Below, piece by piece: positions 17,461-26,901 of a stretch of DNA of 64,000 nt; the first letter of the stretch is position 1, and each line of letters begins with the position of its first letter. Source of the DNA: Pseudomonas sp. JUb42. GTDB taxonomy: Bacteria > Pseudomonadota > Gammaproteobacteria > Pseudomonadales > Pseudomonadaceae. The notes under the pieces are model-generated. The model was not told the DNA's origin and did not search any database. It worked only from the letters and a program-made list of their open reading frames with translations. The position numbers and the translations under genes were made by a program. Location of the stretch: NCBI RefSeq assembly GCF_024807945.1, contig NZ_JANUFD010000005.1, forward strand, positions 62,001 through 126,000, given 5' to 3'.

Positions 17461-18555
17461 TTAGAGCCGCGCAGGCGACACGATGATTTTCACGTTGTGC
17501 TCCTTGTTATTGACCAGTTCCTCGAAGCCCTTCCCGACAATCTGCTCCAGCTGAATCCGTCCGGTTACCAACGGCGTGATATCCAGGCGGCCGTCGGCGA
17601 TAAAGGCAATAACGTCGGCAAACTCGCCGTTATAAGCCAGGGATCCCAGCACCTGCTTCTCGGTGGCCACCAGTTCGAAGAAGTTGAACTCGCTGGGCTC
17701 TTCGAAAATCCCCACCAGCACGCATTTGCCGGCCTTGCGGATCAGGTCGATGGCGAATTTGGCGGTGCGTTTATTGCCGATGCATTCGAAACTGACATCG
17801 GCGCCGAGGCCACCGGTCAGACGTTTGACTTCGGCCAGGGCGTCGCATTCATTAGGATCGAGCACATGGGTCGCGCCCACTTCCTTGGCCTTTGCCTTGC
17901 GCGCACCGGACATCTCCAGGGCGATCACCTGGGCGGCACCGGCGGCCTTGGCGCACATGATGGTGCACAGGCCGATGGTGCCTGCGCCGACGACCACGAC
18001 ATTCTGGCCCAGCAGGCTGCCGGCCTTTTTCACCGCGTGCATGCCCACGGCCAAGGGTTCGATCAAGGCCCCGGCTTCGGCAGGAAAGCCCGCAGGCAGC
18101 TTGTACAGCAGGTTGGCCGGGACATTGACCAGCTCGGCAAAGGCACCGTTGTTCATCAGTCCGGTAAACGCCAGGTTTTCGCAGATGTTGTACAGGCCAT
18201 GGGTGCAGTAGTAGCAGGTGCCGCAATGCTGGCACGCATCAGCCGCGACCGGCTCGCCAATGGCATAACCCTCGACGCCCTCGCCCAGCTCGACAATCTC
18301 GCCGCAGAACTCATGGCCGAGAATGCACTGGCCCTTGATCCCGGTCAGGGGATGCGGCGCGTCCACCGGAATGAATACCGGACCGGCCACGTACTCATGC
18401 AGATCGGAACCGCAGATACCGCACCACTGCACGCGGATCTGCACCCAACCGGCAGGCGGGGCGCCTGGCAGCGGCACGTCTTCGACGCGGATATCGTTAC
18501 GGGCATGCCACACGGCGGCGCGCATGCTGGGGGTTGGGGTGGCTGGAGTGTTCAT
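17461..18555 (-). CDS. bdhA: 2,3-butanediol dehydrogenase, zinc-dependent
   Basis: 364 aa. Zinc alcohol dehydrogenase family: catalytic zinc ligands in WCGICGSDLHE and LGHEFCGE, structural zinc Cys cluster CQHCGTCYYCTHGLYNIC, and NAD-binding VVVGAGTIGLCTIMCAKAAGA. Length and the GSDLHEYVAGPVFIP pattern match (R,R)-butanediol dehydrogenases. It oxidises 2,3-butanediol to acetoin, the substrate of the AcoABC complex encoded just upstream in the same direction, so the enzymes form one route. A REP element lies in the gap to acoC. Confidence 0.93.
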   Translation of the reverse strand: MNTPATPTPSMRAAVWHARNDIRVEDVPLPGAPPAGWVQIRVQWCGICGSDLHEYVAGPVFIPVDAPHPLTGIKGQCILGHEFCGEIVELGEGVEGYAIGEPVAADACQHCGTCYYCTHGLYNICENLAFTGLMNNGAFAELVNVPANLLYKLPAGFPAEAGALIEPLAVGMHAVKKAGSLLGQNVVVVGAGTIGLCTIMCAKAAGAAQVIALEMSGARKAKAKEVGATHVLDPNECDALAEVKRLTGGLGADVSFECIGNKRTAKFAIDLIRKAGKCVLVGIFEEPSEFNFFELVATEKQVLGSLAYNGEFADVIAFIADGRLDITPLVTGRIQLEQIVGKGFEELVNNKEHNVKIIVSPARL

Positions 18556-18599
18556 GGTTGTCTCTCTTTTTTATTAGTTGATTAGTTGCGGCGTGCCGG

Positions 18600-18692
18600 T
18601 GTGGGAGCCGCCTTGGTGGCGATCGAGTGCGCAGCGCTAGCAACAGCGTCGCTGACTGACCTGACGCCATCGCCAGCAAGCCGGCTCCCACA
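18600..18692. repeat. REP-type palindromic element between acoC and bdhA
   Basis: 5' arm TGTGGGAGCCGCCTTGGTGG, 3' arm AGCAAGCCGGCTCCCACA. It sits within the aco-bdhA gene row, where it might lower expression of bdhA or stabilise the 5' part of the message. Confidence 0.8.
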
Positions 18693-18701
18693 AAAGCTCG
18701 T

Positions 18702-19811
18702 CTATCCGTGCTGCTGTACAAACCCGGCAATCAAGCCATTGACCTGCTCCGCCGCTTCCATCTGCACCATATGCCCCTGGCCCGGCAGGACCTCGACCTG
18801 GGCGGCGAGCCCGCTGCTGTGGCCGGCAGGGATAATGGCGTCGGCGGCGCCCCAGATCAGCAGCGTCGGTTTCCCGGCCACCACGTCGCGCAAATCGCTT
18901 TGCTGTCGACCTTCGGCAAATACCGTCGAGACCAGTTGCTGCAATGCCGCATCCACACCTTCCAGACGTTTGTACTTGAGCATGTCTTCGAGCATCTGCC
19001 GGTTGACCAGCTCGGGATTGGAAAACAGCTTGATCAGTTGCGGCTTGAGCGCATTGCGGTTGGCAGCATCGACAAAACCTTGCAGGTACTCGCCATTGAT
19101 CTCGCGGCCCAACCCGGCGCTGCCAATCAGCGTCAGGGAGCGCACCCGCTGCGGTGCCAGGCGTGCAGTGTTGAGGGACACCGCACCGCCCATGGAGTGG
19201 CCGACCAGGTGAGCCTCGGCAATATCCAGATGATCGAGCAGCGCCAGTACCACTTCGCTCAGCTCCGCCAGATCGCCGCGTTGCAGTTGCTTGGCCGACT
19301 CGCCATGGCCGGGCAGATCCACAGCGATCACCCGCTGCCCGGTCGCCAGGGCTTCGTGGTTGAACATCCAGTTATTCAGGTCACCGCCAAAGCCATGGAT
19401 CAACAGCAACGGCACCCCGCCTTCGCCACGCTCGAAATAACGGATCAGTCGGCCGTCCAGTTCGACCTTCTGCGGCTTGGGCCCGCTGTCTTCTTCAGCG
19501 CCTTCGCCGGGCACGAAACCGGCCTGGAACTGCTCGACCACCGCATCGACTTCCGCCTCGCTGGCCTCGCCCTCGACCACTATGCCGAGCAAGGCGCCGA
19601 CCGCCAGGGTCTCGTCCGGGCGGGCAATCTGCCGACGCAGCACACCGGAAAACGGCGCTTCGACGCTACTGGAGATCTTGTCGGTTTCCACATCCAGCAG
19701 GTCATCGCCCTTGCTGACGGCCTGGCCCTCTTCCTTGAGCCAGACATCGACCCGGCCTTCGGTCATGGACAGGCCCCACTTGGGCATGGTCAGGGTATGG
19801 ATCTGGCTCAT
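18702..19811 (-). CDS. acoC: Acetoin dehydrogenase complex E2 component fused to an alpha/beta hydrolase
   Basis: 369 aa from ATG at 19811, overlapping the acoB stop by four bases. The N-terminal lipoyl domain (1-80) has the swinging-arm Lys45 in DVETDKISSS. Instead of the usual E2 catalytic domain, an alpha/beta hydrolase follows (about 118-369): IHGFGG oxyanion loop, nucleophile Ser206 in VGHSMGGA, acid in WGAADAIIP, His in GQGHMVQ. This layout is standard for AcoC, dihydrolipoyl acetyltransferase of acetoin cleavage. It passes the acetyl group from E1 to CoA. Confidence 0.95.
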   Translation of the reverse strand: MSQIHTLTMPKWGLSMTEGRVDVWLKEEGQAVSKGDDLLDVETDKISSSVEAPFSGVLRRQIARPDETLAVGALLGIVVEGEASEAEVDAVVEQFQAGFVPGEGAEEDSGPKPQKVELDGRLIRYFERGEGGVPLLLIHGFGGDLNNWMFNHEALATGQRVIAVDLPGHGESAKQLQRGDLAELSEVVLALLDHLDIAEAHLVGHSMGGAVSLNTARLAPQRVRSLTLIGSAGLGREINGEYLQGFVDAANRNALKPQLIKLFSNPELVNRQMLEDMLKYKRLEGVDAALQQLVSTVFAEGRQQSDLRDVVAGKPTLLIWGAADAIIPAGHSSGLAAQVEVLPGQGHMVQMEAAEQVNGLIAGFVQQHG

Positions 19812-20827
19812 GCGCGGCCTCCCCATTCGATGACCTTGAGTACGGCCTGCTCGATCTTCGCCGCATCCGGGATATACAGGTCTTCCAGGGCATCGGAAAA
19901 CGGCACCGGGGTATGCGGGGCCGTGACCATTTCAATCGGTGCCTTCAATGCGCCGAAGGCTTTCTGCGCCACCAGTGCGGAGATATCGGTGGCCATGGAA
20001 CAACGCGGGTTGGCTTCATCGATCACCACCAGGCGCCCGGTTTTCTCGACGCTTTCCAGTATGCTGTCTTCGTCCAGCGGGCTGGTCGTGCGCAGGTCGA
20101 TCACCTCGCAGTCAATACCACGCCCGGCCAGGCTGCGGGCGGCGTCCATGGCGGTGTTGACCGTGCGCCCGTATGACACCAGCGTCACGTCCTTGCCATC
20201 GCGCAGGAAATTGGCCTCGCCAAAGGGCACCGTATACAGCTCCTCAGGCACCTCGCCCTGCATGCTGTAGAGCAGTTTGTGTTCGCAGAAGATCACCGGA
20301 TCGTTGTCGCGAATCGCCTGGATCAGCAGGCCCTTGGCATCATAGGGCGATGACGGGCAGACCACTTTCAGCCCCGGAATGTGGGTCCATAGTGACGTAA
20401 GCATCTGCGAGTGCTGGGCCGCCGCGCGCAGACCGGCGCCGACCATGGTGCGGATCACCAGAGGCGTAGAAGCCTTGCCGCCGAACATATAGCGAAACTT
20501 GGCGGCCTGATTGAGGATCTGGTCCAGGCAGCAACCGGCGAAGTCGACGAACATCAGCTCGCACACCGGGCGCACGCCACAGGTGGCCGCACCCACGGCG
20601 GCGCCGACATAGCCCAGTTCAGACAAAGGCGTATCCAGCACCCGCCCGGGAAACTGGTGATACAGGCCCTTGGTCACCCCCAGCACACCGCCCCAGGCAT
20701 CGTTGTCACCGGGGGAGCCTTCGCCGCCGGCGACGTCTTCACCCATGATGAACACGCTCGGGTCGCGGCGCATTTCCTGGGCCAGGGCTTCGTTGATTGC
20801 CTGCTGATAACTGATTTTTCTCGCCAT
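19808..20827 (-). CDS. acoB: Acetoin dehydrogenase E1 beta subunit
   Basis: 339 aa, transketolase-like. Starts MARKISYQQAINEALAQEMRRDPSVFIMGEDV, with PLSELGYVGAAVGAA and the C-terminal transketolase part LVSYGRTVNTAMDAA...VIDLRTTSPLDEDSI. With AcoA it forms the ThDP-dependent heterotetramer that cleaves acetoin to acetaldehyde and an acetyl-dihydrolipoyl group. Coupled to acoC by a four-base overlap, and separated from acoA by 180 bases that hold a REP element. Confidence 0.96.
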   Translation of the reverse strand: MARKISYQQAINEALAQEMRRDPSVFIMGEDVAGGEGSPGDNDAWGGVLGVTKGLYHQFPGRVLDTPLSELGYVGAAVGAATCGVRPVCELMFVDFAGCCLDQILNQAAKFRYMFGGKASTPLVIRTMVGAGLRAAAQHSQMLTSLWTHIPGLKVVCPSSPYDAKGLLIQAIRDNDPVIFCEHKLLYSMQGEVPEELYTVPFGEANFLRDGKDVTLVSYGRTVNTAMDAARSLAGRGIDCEVIDLRTTSPLDEDSILESVEKTGRLVVIDEANPRCSMATDISALVAQKAFGALKAPIEMVTAPHTPVPFSDALEDLYIPDAAKIEQAVLKVIEWGGRA

Positions 20828-20870
20828 GATTAAGGTCTCGATTTTTGTTGTAGTAATCCGCGGGATCCAG

Positions 20871-20963
20871 GGCTGGGAGCGAATTCATTCGCGAATGAGG
20901 CCGTTACATTCACCAGAGGTGCGGCGTCTTTTCGACCGCTTTCGCGAATGAATTCGCTCCCAC
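20871..20963. repeat. REP-type palindromic element inside the aco operon
   Basis: 5' arm CTGGGAGCGAATTCATTCGC, 3' arm GCGAATGAATTCGCTCCCAC. Lies between acoA and acoB, two subunits of one enzyme that should be made in equal amounts, so it is unlikely to be a full terminator. Confidence 0.85.
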
Positions 20964-21007
20964 AATTCGCTCCTGCCCGTTGCACTTGATTCCGGGGTTA
21001 TGCCGGT

Positions 21008-21985
21008 TCAGGGATACGACACATACACATCCGTCAGCAGATCCGCCGCCGTCGGTTTGGGGTCTTCCTTGGCCTTGCGCACGGCGTTTTCGATCAGTTG
21101 CTCGACTTCGCTGTCGATCAGGTCCAGTTGGCTGGCCTGGACCAGCCCGGAGCGGGTGCTGCGCTCACGGAACTGCATCAGGCAGTCGCTGCGTTCGCGG
21201 AAGTTCTTCACCTCGTCCGGGGCCCGATAGGTCTGGGCGTCGCCTTCGAAGTGGCCGTAATAGCGAGTCAGCTTGACCTCAATCAGCGACGGCCCTTCCC
21301 CGGCACGCGCCCGGGCGATGGCGGCGGCCGCCGCTTCATACACGGCGAAGAAATCGAAACCATCCACCGTGACACCGGGCATGCCGAACCCGGCGGCGCG
21401 GTCGGCAATATGGTCGCAGGCCACCGACCAGTTGGACGCCGTAGCCTCGGCATAGCCATTGTTCTCGGCGACGAAAATGCACGGCAGGTTCCACACCGAG
21501 GCCATGTTCATCGACTCGAACACCGCGCCCTCGTTGGAGCCGCCGTCGCCAAAGAACGCCACCGCCACGTTATCGGTGCCCTTGAGCTTGGCCGCCAGAG
21601 CCGCGCCAACCACCAGAGGCGCGCCGGCGCCGACGATGCCGTTGGCGCCGAGCATGCCTTTCTCGATATCGGCGATATGCATGGAGCCGCCCTTGCCCTG
21701 GCAGACCCCGGTTTTCTTGCCGTAGATCTCGGCCATCATTCCGTACACGTCCACGCCCTTGGCAATGCAGTGACCGTGGCCGCGGTGGTTGGAGGCGATG
21801 CAGTCACTGGCGCTCAAGTGCGCCATGACCCCGGCCGCCGAGGCTTCTTCCCCGGCATAGAGGTGAACGAAACCGGGGATCTCGCCGGTGGCGAACTCCA
21901 CATGCAGGCGCTCTTCGAAGACGCGGATGGTGCGCATCACCTGATAGGCGTGCAGCAGTTGATCAGTGGTCAGCGATGTCGACAT
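21008..21985 (-). CDS. acoA: Acetoin dehydrogenase E1 alpha subunit
   Basis: 325 aa from ATG at 21985 (GGAG eight bases upstream; the frame could open at 22015 without a site). Dehydrogenase E1 family with the ThDP motif GDGGSNEGAVFESMNMASVWNLPCIFVAENN and the typical VRTIRVFEERL-like start (MRTIRVFEERLHVEFATGEIPGFVHLYAGEEA). The thiamine diphosphate sits between alpha and beta subunits. It lies 33 bases after acoX and is the second gene of the sigma-54-driven operon. Confidence 0.96.
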   Translation of the reverse strand: MSTSLTTDQLLHAYQVMRTIRVFEERLHVEFATGEIPGFVHLYAGEEASAAGVMAHLSASDCIASNHRGHGHCIAKGVDVYGMMAEIYGKKTGVCQGKGGSMHIADIEKGMLGANGIVGAGAPLVVGAALAAKLKGTDNVAVAFFGDGGSNEGAVFESMNMASVWNLPCIFVAENNGYAEATASNWSVACDHIADRAAGFGMPGVTVDGFDFFAVYEAAAAAIARARAGEGPSLIEVKLTRYYGHFEGDAQTYRAPDEVKNFRERSDCLMQFRERSTRSGLVQASQLDLIDSEVEQLIENAVRKAKEDPKPTAADLLTDVYVSYP

Positions 21986-22018
21986 TTTTATTCTCCGATG
22001 TTGTCTTGATTGCAAAGA

Positions 22019-23071
22019 TCAGGCGTTAAGAGGGTGCAGCGGATGTTCGCGGTCGATGGCCAGCAAATGCTGTTGCGCGGCATAGGTCAGGACCGTTTCG
22101 ACGTCGATGGTCAGGGGGCCGTCGCCATCGAGGGTGACCGTGGGGCGGTCATGGGGGTTGAATTCGATTTCGCGTTCGCCATCCAGGGCCAGGGTGCCGC
22201 GTTCCAGGCACAACCCATGGGCGACGCCCGGCTCCAGGCTACCGGCGCCCAGTACGCCGCAGCCTTGCAACAGGCCCGGCGCCAGAGGCACCAGCAAGGC
22301 TTGCGGGGCTTCAGGGTCAAGACGCATCCATGCCCCGCCCGCCGCCTGGCGCGGCACCGGAAACCACAGCCCGCACAGGGCCGAAATGCCGATGGACTGG
22401 GGTTCGGCAAAGGTCACGAAGACTTCGGCCAGGTCCGCCCCGCTGCTGATGGCCCGGGCGCCGATAAAGGCCAGCGGTGAGACCGCCACATCGACCAGGG
22501 CCATCTCGCAGAGACCACGGCCGGCCTCCCGTACCACCAGCCGCTTGTTGCGGCGCAGCGCCAGTTCGGCCGGGACCCGTTGGCTGGCGAACAGGCCACC
22601 GGCCAGGCCGACACTGGTGGCTTCGCGCAATTGCGGGAAGGCGTTATTGGTGCCGGTGGACAGGGTCAGCAACGGGATATCGCCGACTTCAGCAGCCACC
22701 GCCTTGTGCGTGCCATCACCGCCCAGCACCGCAATCAAACTCACCCCTCGCTCGGCCATGCAGCGTGCCGTGCGGCGGGTGTCTTCGACGGTCTGGCTCA
22801 GGGGCTGATCAAGAAACTCCAACTGCGGCCAGTGACGACCCTGGCGAGCCTGGCTGTTTTTCAGCACCGCTGCCGCGATGCCGGTCATGTCGGTGGGCAT
22901 CAGCACCCGCTCGATACCGGTGGCACCAAAGGCTGCCAAGAGACGCTGAATCACCGAGACCTTGTCGGTACTGGAAAACAGCCCGGCATTGGCAGTCAGG
23001 CGGCGCACGTCCCGACCGGAGGCAGGGTTGGCAATGATGCCGACAGTCAGGGGCTGGCGATGGGCGTGCAT
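22019..23071 (-). CDS. acoX: AcoX, ATP-NAD-kinase-like protein
   Basis: 350 aa. NAD-kinase-like fold: GIIANPASGRDVRRLTANAG at the start and AVLGGDGTHKAVAAEVGDIPLLTLSTGTNNAF (the GGDGT motif). AcoX is the first gene of the acetoin operon in several pseudomonads and Ralstonia. Its reaction has not been settled, and it is not needed for cleavage in vitro. AAGG lies just upstream of the ATG. Its promoter is the -24/-12 site at 23108-23123. Confidence 0.93.
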   Translation of the reverse strand: MHAHRQPLTVGIIANPASGRDVRRLTANAGLFSSTDKVSVIQRLLAAFGATGIERVLMPTDMTGIAAAVLKNSQARQGRHWPQLEFLDQPLSQTVEDTRRTARCMAERGVSLIAVLGGDGTHKAVAAEVGDIPLLTLSTGTNNAFPQLREATSVGLAGGLFASQRVPAELALRRNKRLVVREAGRGLCEMALVDVAVSPLAFIGARAISSGADLAEVFVTFAEPQSIGISALCGLWFPVPRQAAGGAWMRLDPEAPQALLVPLAPGLLQGCGVLGAGSLEPGVAHGLCLERGTLALDGEREIEFNPHDRPTVTLDGDGPLTIDVETVLTYAAQQHLLAIDREHPLHPLNA

Positions 23072-23107
23072 GGGGCAACCTTTTTATTATTCGATTGCCA
23101 GGAGCAG

Positions 23108-23123
23108 AGCAAGGCCGGTGCCA
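23108..23123 (-). promoter_or_regulatory. Sigma-54 promoter of the acoXABC operon
   Basis: On the minus strand it reads TGGCAC-CGGCC-TTGCT, matching the -24/-12 consensus TGGCAC-N5-TTGCW. It lies 37 bases upstream of the acoX ATG, in the space shared with acoR, an enhancer-binding regulator of sigma-54. Transcription would start near 23097. Confidence 0.92.
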
Positions 23124-23243
23124 ACGCCGGTCAATATCGCGCAAAGTGCCGGTCCAGAGCGCTTCCTGAGCAGCACCGAGGGCAAGAAAAAAGCGCCGAT
23201 TGAGACAGTTGATATCAGCCGACAGCGAGGTCGGGCGAGACCT

Positions 23244-23260
23244 TGAGACATCCCGTCTCA
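23244..23260. promoter_or_regulatory. Candidate AcoR upstream activator site
   Basis: Perfect palindrome TGAGACATCCCGTCTCA, about 120-135 bases upstream of the -24/-12 promoter. A further TGAGACA at 23201-23207 repeats one arm. Position and symmetry fit an enhancer site for the NtrC-type activator AcoR. Inferred, not known. Confidence 0.6.
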
Positions 23261-23345
23261 CCGACAGCCGCCGCTTGTTTGCCGGGGATGAACGGCGCTT
23301 AATAGCCCTACAACTAATAAGAAGATCGGAACGGAGGCCTGCGAA

Positions 23346-25253
23346 ATGCTTTCCGCACATTCAAAGGCGCATGTCGACTGCGTCAGCCGTGTCCTGAAAA
23401 ATGCTGAACACCTGCCGCAGTTGCCCGTCTCAGGCGTGATTCTCGATTCCTGGCGGCGTTCCATGGAGCAACATCACCTCGACCCCGGCTCGCTGCAAGG
23501 CCCGCGGATCCTCTCGCAGAACGTCCTGCAGGAGTGCCGCGAGCGTTCCGAGCTGTTCCTGCGCATCGCCAGTGAGGAAGTCGCCCGCCTGCATGGCCGG
23601 GTCCGTGATGCTGACTATTGCGTGCTACTCACCGACGCCCAGGGCCGGACCATCGACTATCGGGTAGAAACCAGCATCCGCAACGACTGTCGCAAGGCCG
23701 GGCTGTACCTGGGCACTTGCTGGTCCGAGGGCGAAGAAGGCACTTGCGGTGTCGCCGCCGTGCTCACCGCCAAGACCCCGATCACCGTGCATAAGCGTGA
23801 CCACTTTCGCGCCGCCTTTATCGGCCTGACCTGCTCGGCCGCGCCGGTATTTGACCCTCTGGGCGAATTGCTTGGTGTGCTCGATGTCTCGGCCCTGCGC
23901 TCTCCGGACGAACGCCGCTCGCAGCATCTGATCCGGCAGATCGTGGTGCAGAGCGCTCGGGAGATCGAGCAGGCATTCTTCATGAGCAGCGCCCAGGGCT
24001 ATTGGGTCCTGCGTGCCCATAGCAGCCCGAGCTACGTCGACAGCCGCCCCGACTACCTGCTGGCCTGGGACGATGATGGCTGCCTGCAAGCCCTCAACCC
24101 GGCGGCACGGCAATGGTTGCTGCAACGCTTCGGCCAGCTGCCGCAACACATCGGCCAGGTGTTCGATCAGCAAATACTCCATCGCGCCGCCGACCAGGCG
24201 CTGTGCCTGCTGCAAGGCCTGGACGGCAGCCCGCCCCTGCACGGCCGCCTGAGCGCGCCGCGGCGGGTCAAGGCCGTCGCACCCCAGCCAGCCTTGGCGC
24301 CCAGCGAAATCGACCCTCGGGTGGAAGAAAGCCTGCGCCTGGCCGTGCGGGTCAAGGACCGAAACCTGCCGGTGCTGATACAGGGCGAAACCGGCTGCGG
24401 CAAGGAAGTCTTCGCCCGTCAGCTGCATCAGGCCAGTCGTCGTGGTACGCAGCCCTTTGTGGCGGTGAATTGCGCGGCGATTCCGGAAAGCCTGATCGAA
24501 AGCGAACTGTTCGGCTATGTCGCCGGGGCCTTTACCGGCGCCTCAAACAAAGGCATGCAGGGCCTGCTGGAACAGGCCCATGGCGGCACCCTGTTTCTCG
24601 ATGAAATCGGCGACATGCCCCTGGCCCTGCAAACCCGCTTGCTGCGAGTGCTGTCCGAGGGCGAGGTGGCACCATTGGGGGCGTCCAGACGCAAGGCCGT
24701 GGATATCCAGGTGATCTGCGCCAGTCATCGTGATCTGGAAAGCCTGGTGGCTACTGGGGAATTTCGCGAAGACCTGTTCTTTCGCCTGAATGGCGCGCGC
24801 TTTCGCTTGCCGCCGCTACGCGAACGCAGCGACCGCCTGAGCCTGCTCAACCGGATTCTCGACGAGGAAGCCAGGCACTGCGGTACCAGCGTGCAACTGG
24901 GCAGCGCTGCCCTGGAATGCCTGCTTGGCTATCGCTGGCCGGGCAATGTCCGGCAACTGCGCCAGGTCCTGCGCTACGCCTGCGCGGTGTGCGAAGACAA
25001 CTTCATCCAGCTCGCCGACTTGCCCGAGGCCCTGCATGGCAGCATCGAGCAAGCGTCTGAACGAACCGACCACAGCGCCAGCCCGGAACGCCAGGCCCTG
25101 ATCGACGCCCTGGTCCGCCACCGCTGGAAACCCACTGCGGCGGCCAAGGCCCTGGGCATCTCCCGGGCGACCCTGTATCGCCGGGTGCATCTGCATGAGA
25201 TCGATATGCCGGGGAGAAGCCAGGGATCGCAGGGATTGCAGGGATTGCAATGA
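23346..25253 (+). CDS. acoR: AcoR, sigma-54-dependent activator of acetoin catabolism
   Basis: 635 aa; GGAGG six bases before the ATG. Order: N-terminal GAF sensor domain (about 60-200), then the AAA+ domain (about 320-550) with Walker A GETGCGKE, GAFTGA loop (YVAGAFTGASNKG), Walker B TLFLDEIGDMP, and a C-terminal Fis-type HTH (RHRWKPTAAAKALGISRATLYRR). The GAFTGA loop is intact, so contact with sigma-54 should be possible. Divergent from the aco operon, which has a -24/-12 promoter. The ligand is presumably acetoin, from the neighbours. Confidence 0.96.
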   Translation: MLSAHSKAHVDCVSRVLKNAEHLPQLPVSGVILDSWRRSMEQHHLDPGSLQGPRILSQNVLQECRERSELFLRIASEEVARLHGRVRDADYCVLLTDAQGRTIDYRVETSIRNDCRKAGLYLGTCWSEGEEGTCGVAAVLTAKTPITVHKRDHFRAAFIGLTCSAAPVFDPLGELLGVLDVSALRSPDERRSQHLIRQIVVQSAREIEQAFFMSSAQGYWVLRAHSSPSYVDSRPDYLLAWDDDGCLQALNPAARQWLLQRFGQLPQHIGQVFDQQILHRAADQALCLLQGLDGSPPLHGRLSAPRRVKAVAPQPALAPSEIDPRVEESLRLAVRVKDRNLPVLIQGETGCGKEVFARQLHQASRRGTQPFVAVNCAAIPESLIESELFGYVAGAFTGASNKGMQGLLEQAHGGTLFLDEIGDMPLALQTRLLRVLSEGEVAPLGASRRKAVDIQVICASHRDLESLVATGEFREDLFFRLNGARFRLPPLRERSDRLSLLNRILDEEARHCGTSVQLGSAALECLLGYRWPGNVRQLRQVLRYACAVCEDNFIQLADLPEALHGSIEQASERTDHSASPERQALIDALVRHRWKPTAAAKALGISRATLYRRVHLHEIDMPGRSQGSQGLQGLQ

Positions 25254-25392
25254 GACCCTATAGGAGCTTGCTTCAAAAGCTGGAATGAATTCAGCCGGGA
25301 AGACAATAGATCTGACGATAGAACGGTATCGGTCATACCCATGCCGTCCCGGCCAAAGCCGGTCCCACTGCCCTTTAACCATCTACCTCCAA

Positions 25393-26901
25393 CTAGGGCT
25401 TGAGCACTTTGCTCCCCGGCCCCGCCGTACCGTTATTGATCTGCCTGCGCAGCACCACCAGCCACCATAGCCCTCCCACCCCCAGGGTGATCGCGGTGGT
25501 CATTGCCCCGGTATGGCTTTCTTCGGGCACGCTCAGGGTCAGGATCACCGCCAAGGCCCACAGCCCACCCAGCACGATCATCGGCAACAGCCAGCGCCCC
25601 AGGCTGAACACCCCGGCCGGAGCGCTGGGCATGCGCCCGCTGCGGTAGGCGATAAAGGCGGCGATCAGGGTCAGTAGATAGGTGCAGTAGTAGGTCAGGC
25701 CGACCATCGAGTAGATCGCTGTGACGAAGCCGCCGCTGGCCAGGTTGAGCAGCACGGCAATGCCGGTGATCAGCAGGATGGCCCCTACCGGTGTGCCGAA
25801 GTGCGGATTGATCCTGCCGAGCAAGCGCGAACCCGGCAGCATGTTGTCCCGTGACAGAGCAAAGGTCATACGCGTGGCCACGGCCATATTGGCAATCAGG
25901 CAGGCCAGAATCGAGGCGAAAGCAATGACGATCATCACTTTGCCCGCCGCGTTACCCAGTTGCAGGCGCACGATATTGATCACCGGGTTTTCCGCCTGGC
26001 TGAACAGATCGGGCACCGAGCCTGGAATGGCAATGCTGAGCAAGGCGAATACGGCAAAGCCCAAAACACTGGACACCAGCACCGCGCGGATCATCGCCCG
26101 GGGCGCGGCACGCCGAGGGTCCTTGGTTTCTTCCGACAGGTCCGCGGCGCCTTCCCAACCCAGCAGCACCGACACTGGTAGCAAGGTCGCCAGGGCAATG
26201 GTGGTAAAACTGATACTGCCACCGTTGACCGGTGCCGCCGACGTGAGGATCGCCACTCCCTGGGTGTGTTGAAAGAAGAAGAACACGCCGAGAAACAAGG
26301 CAATCGCCAACAGCACCGTGCCAATGATCTCGATAATCGCGCCGATGTCGTTGATCCGCGTAGCCAGGCGAATGCCGCAGACATTCAACAGCCCCACCAC
26401 CAGAGTGGCACCGATGCTCAGGCCTTGAATCTGCCCCTGAGTAGGGTTGGGCCAGATTTCCGGGGCAAACACCGTACCGATCGCCGCCGAAGTGGCCGCC
26501 GTGCCAGCAATGAAGGAAATGAATGCAACCCAACCGGTGAACCAGCCAAAGTGATTGCCCGCCAGACGGCTGGACCACTGATAGGCATAGCCGGTCAGTG
26601 GAATCCGCCCGGCCAGGTGGCAATAAACCATGACAATGCAGCAGACCAATGGAATCACCAGCAGCCACAGCAGTACGCCGATACCGCCGACCCGGTTGAA
26701 GGGGTCGGCAAACAGGGTTACCACGCCGGTATTGATCGACACCATGGAAAACGCCAGGGCGAACGAGGTAAAGGCGCTCATGGTGCGGTGCATTTTTTGC
26801 TCGTAGCCCAGGCTGGCCAGGTCTGCGTCGTCACTGGATAACGGCGCGGCGCCAGCGGCCTTGGTGCTGGCTGCGTGCTCACTTTCGATCACGGTGCTCA
26901 T
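25393..26901 (-). CDS. APC-family amino acid permease
   Basis: 502 aa, about 12 membrane helices, opening with LGYEQKMHRTMSAFTSFALAFSMVSINTGVV. The APC family signature appears in PLTGYAYQWSSRLAGNHFGWFTGWVAF and LLGWEGAADLSEETKDPRRAAPRAM. The start overlaps the stop of the upstream aminotransferase by four bases, so the two are translationally coupled and most likely handle the same substrate (an amino acid or amine). Resembles the GABA/amine branch (GabP/Bat1-like), but the substrate is not certain. Confidence 0.93.
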   Translation of the reverse strand: MSTVIESEHAASTKAAGAAPLSSDDADLASLGYEQKMHRTMSAFTSFALAFSMVSINTGVVTLFADPFNRVGGIGVLLWLLVIPLVCCIVMVYCHLAGRIPLTGYAYQWSSRLAGNHFGWFTGWVAFISFIAGTAATSAAIGTVFAPEIWPNPTQGQIQGLSIGATLVVGLLNVCGIRLATRINDIGAIIEIIGTVLLAIALFLGVFFFFQHTQGVAILTSAAPVNGGSISFTTIALATLLPVSVLLGWEGAADLSEETKDPRRAAPRAMIRAVLVSSVLGFAVFALLSIAIPGSVPDLFSQAENPVINIVRLQLGNAAGKVMIVIAFASILACLIANMAVATRMTFALSRDNMLPGSRLLGRINPHFGTPVGAILLITGIAVLLNLASGGFVTAIYSMVGLTYYCTYLLTLIAAFIAYRSGRMPSAPAGVFSLGRWLLPMIVLGGLWALAVILTLSVPEESHTGAMTTAITLGVGGLWWLVVLRRQINNGTAGPGSKVLKP

